A stretch of 64,000 nt of DNA from Paenibacillus rubinfantis. GTDB taxonomy: Bacteria; Bacillota; Bacilli; Paenibacillales; Paenibacillaceae. Shown in pieces: positions 62,454-64,000 of the stretch (positions are counted from its first letter, which is position 1; each line of letters opens with the position of its first letter). The stretch lies in contig NZ_LN909066.1 of assembly GCF_001486505.1 (NCBI RefSeq), forward strand, positions 509,795 through 573,794, written 5' to 3'. The notes beneath the pieces were generated by a model that was not told the DNA's origin, ran no database searches, and saw only the letters and a program-made list of their open reading frames with translations. The position numbers and the translations under genes were made by a program.

Positions 62454-63195
62454 GGGAGCTATCCTTCATCACCTTATATTTCGTATAGAAATCCTTCACT
62501 TCTTTGACTTTCGATCGCCCAATCGGCAGTTCCAGCCCGCTTGTCATCTGCACGACATTGCCGGTAAACTTGTTCACATGGTTGAGGTTGATAATAATCG
62601 AACGATGGATCTGCAAAAAATGGCTGTCCTTTAGCGCTTCCGCATACTTCGAGATCAGCCCTTTGCTTTCCACCACCTTGGATACGGTGATGAACTTCAG
62701 TTTATTTTTCATCGTGAGGCTCTTGGCAGATTCAATCGCGATAATCTCCTCATGCTTCAGCACCACTTCTTCATAGCCGGACTGGACGATCAGAAACTTC
62801 TTCTCCTGTGCTTGGAAATATTGGCATAAACGGATCACCTTCTCCTCCAGCACCGCAGGCTCGACCGGTTTAATCAGATATTGAAAAATAAACACATCCA
62901 AGCTCTCCACCATATATTCGGGGTAACTCGTTAAAAAGATGATTTGCTCATCCAGGTGCTGAAGCTCCCGAATGCGGCGGGCGGCGGCAATCCCGTTTAT
63001 CCCGCCCATCTCCACATCCAAAATGAGAATATGAAACGGCGGCTCCCCTTGTTCATAATGGGCCACAAGCGCTTCCCCGGAAGGAAACAGCTCGACCTCA
63101 AATTCAATATTGGCTTTGAACGATAACACAAGCAAGATTTGCTTGATCTGCTCCCGCTGCCGCTCCTCATCGTCGCATACCGCTACTCGGAACAT
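62440..63195 (-). CDS. LytTR family response regulator (AgrA/LytR-like)
   Basis: 251 residues. Receiver domain with CDDEERQREQIKQIL, phospho-Asp in FHILILDVEMGGING, Thr in IIFLTSYPEYMVESL and Lys in FQYLIKPVEP. The C-terminal LytTR DNA-binding domain spans about 135-240 (IIAIESAKSLTMKNKLKFIT, HFLQIHRSIIINLNHVNKF, LELPIGRSKVKEVK). First gene of the pair. Proteins of this class bind pairs of 9-base direct repeats; I did not find a convincing pair before the hydrolase gene. Confidence 0.92.
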   Translation of the reverse strand: MFRVAVCDDEERQREQIKQILLVLSFKANIEFEVELFPSGEALVAHYEQGEPPFHILILDVEMGGINGIAAARRIRELQHLDEQIIFLTSYPEYMVESLDVFIFQYLIKPVEPAVLEEKVIRLCQYFQAQEKKFLIVQSGYEEVVLKHEEIIAIESAKSLTMKNKLKFITVSKVVESKGLISKYAEALKDSHFLQIHRSIIINLNHVNKFTGNVVQMTSGLELPIGRSKVKEVKDFYTKYKVMKDSSHDSI

Positions 63196-63368
63196 CCCGG
63201 CCTCACCTCGCCTTGTTTGGATTCGTGATCCATTCCCTCTCTCTCGCAGACCTCTTTTGACGATTATCCCTTTCGCTCAGAAGATCTCCCCCTGATCCAA
63301 CGGGATAATGATGCAAAGAGCGCACGAAAAGGTTGAATCAAACTGCTCATTCTTTAATCCTAGTATGT

Positions 63369-63412
63369 AAAAAAAGCTCTCAAATTCTACAGGAGAATTC
63401 AAGAGCTTTTTT
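63369..63412. terminator. Bidirectional terminator after tRNA-Leu copy 2
   Basis: AAAAAAGCTCT...AAATTCT / AGAATT...AGAGCTTTTTT stem-loop with T-tracts in both directions. Confidence 0.85.
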
Positions 63413-63424
63413 CTGTTTCACGGA

Positions 63425-63509
<85 letters not shown>

Positions 63510-63601
63510 TTAGCGTTATATCTGTCGCGAAAGTATATAAACCGTTTTTCGCGGCGACAAGATATAAAATATCATGCGCCGCGAAAAGAGTCAACCCTTT
63601 T

Positions 63602-64000
63602 TTATTCCACTGTGACGGAATGCAGTTCGATGGGCCCCCCCTGGACGCTGACGACCAACGTGGTCTCGGCAGCTCGACCAAGCGGGGTGCTAACGCGGCG
63701 GATTCCCTCGCTCGCTGGCGACAGCTCGGCACGCGTTCTCTCGGCCCCATCCTGCCTAACGGTGACGACGGCGGTATCTCTGCAAACCAGTTCCAGCGTC
63801 ACCGTATTCCCCGATTCGATGCCGTTGAACGAATAGGCCGCAAACTCGCCGTCCGCTAGCTCCAGCGCCAGGTTCTGCCACCCGCTGTCGAACCCGAACT
63901 TTTTCGGTTGAGGCTGGTCCGAGATCGGTACGATCTTCATGCCGGTTTGGGCCCGATATTTATAGATGTTTCCCTCCGTGCGACGTCCGCTGAAGGAGAT
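63602..64000 (-). CDS. C-terminal end of a larger protein (beta-sandwich-like), partial
   Basis: The frame is open from the right edge of the window to a stop at 63602, about 132 residues. It contains RRTEGNIYKYRAQTGMKIVP, then a stretch rich in Val/Thr/Leu strands (GNTVTLELVCRDTAVVTV, ETTLVVSVQGGPIELHSV) that looks like a carbohydrate-binding-module-style beta-sandwich. The N-terminal part is outside, so no enzyme family can be named; a glycoside hydrolase is a guess. Confidence 0.65.
   Translation of the reverse strand: MSFSGRRTEGNIYKYRAQTGMKIVPISDQPQPKKFGFDSGWQNLALELADGEFAAYSFNGIESGNTVTLELVCRDTAVVTVRQDGAERTRAELSPASEGIRRVSTPLGRAAETTLVVSVQGGPIELHSVTVE

Overview
The window reads as chromosomal DNA from an endospore-forming Bacillota of the Paenibacillus type. 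Evidence: a gerA-type germination operon, a B12-dependent ribonucleotide reductase with NrdR boxes, the yqhH-yqhG pair, a YqzE homologue, and CUT1 sugar importers paired with YesM/YesN-style two-component systems. Ribosome binding sites are strong (AGGAGG-like) and GTG/TTG starts are common. Species assignment is inference.

Layout. 1-4310: a sugar-uptake operon on the minus strand (ROK sugar kinase, binding lipoprotein, permease running off the left edge), with a divergent ROK repressor gene and a control region holding a near-consensus promoter, a cre site and a duplicated 14-bp operator. 4420-12137: a short-chain dehydrogenase, a ger operon in the order A-C-B, and nrdJ with NrdR boxes and a terminator-like leader hairpin. 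12788-22903: helicase YqhH with YqhG, a frameshifted small secreted protein, an EamA exporter divergent from a MocR regulator, YqzE, an amidase convergent with a divergent polysaccharide deacetylase, a membrane protein, intergenic repeats and an aldo/keto reductase. 22978-24258: a block of decayed genes. 24405-27708: a dehydrogenase-like protein and a large secreted beta-helix/discoidin protein.

27791-63509: a 35.6-kb interval bounded by two identical tRNA-Leu(CAG) genes, dominated by carbohydrate use. It holds an arabinoside locus (GH2, GH51, two permeases, binding lipoprotein, YesN/YesM pair, AraC regulator); a cytoplasmic Cys-type sulfatase with, 3 kb away, its radical-SAM maturase; a two-gene chromate-type transporter with a divergent ROK regulator; an alpha-galactosidase (GH4) with its own AraC regulator; a second importer operon with another two-component pair; a GNAT enzyme, a broken adenosine deaminase, a small membrane protein, a lipase, a MATE exporter; and a secreted serine hydrolase next to an AgrC/AgrA-like LytTR system. 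The right edge holds the C-terminal end of an unidentified protein.

How it fits together. Three separate CUT1 importers lack an ATPase gene, so they probably share an MsmX-type ATPase encoded elsewhere. Matches to the CcpA operator consensus recur in front of several sugar genes, and 21-bp-spaced direct repeats typical of AraC-family activators recur at three sugar promoters. No complete mobile element, phage, CRISPR array or obviously new multi-gene system was found. The best leads are regulatory architecture (nrdJ leader, MocR and ROK operators), the sulfatase/maturase/ROK/transporter neighbourhood, and the tRNA-bounded interval.
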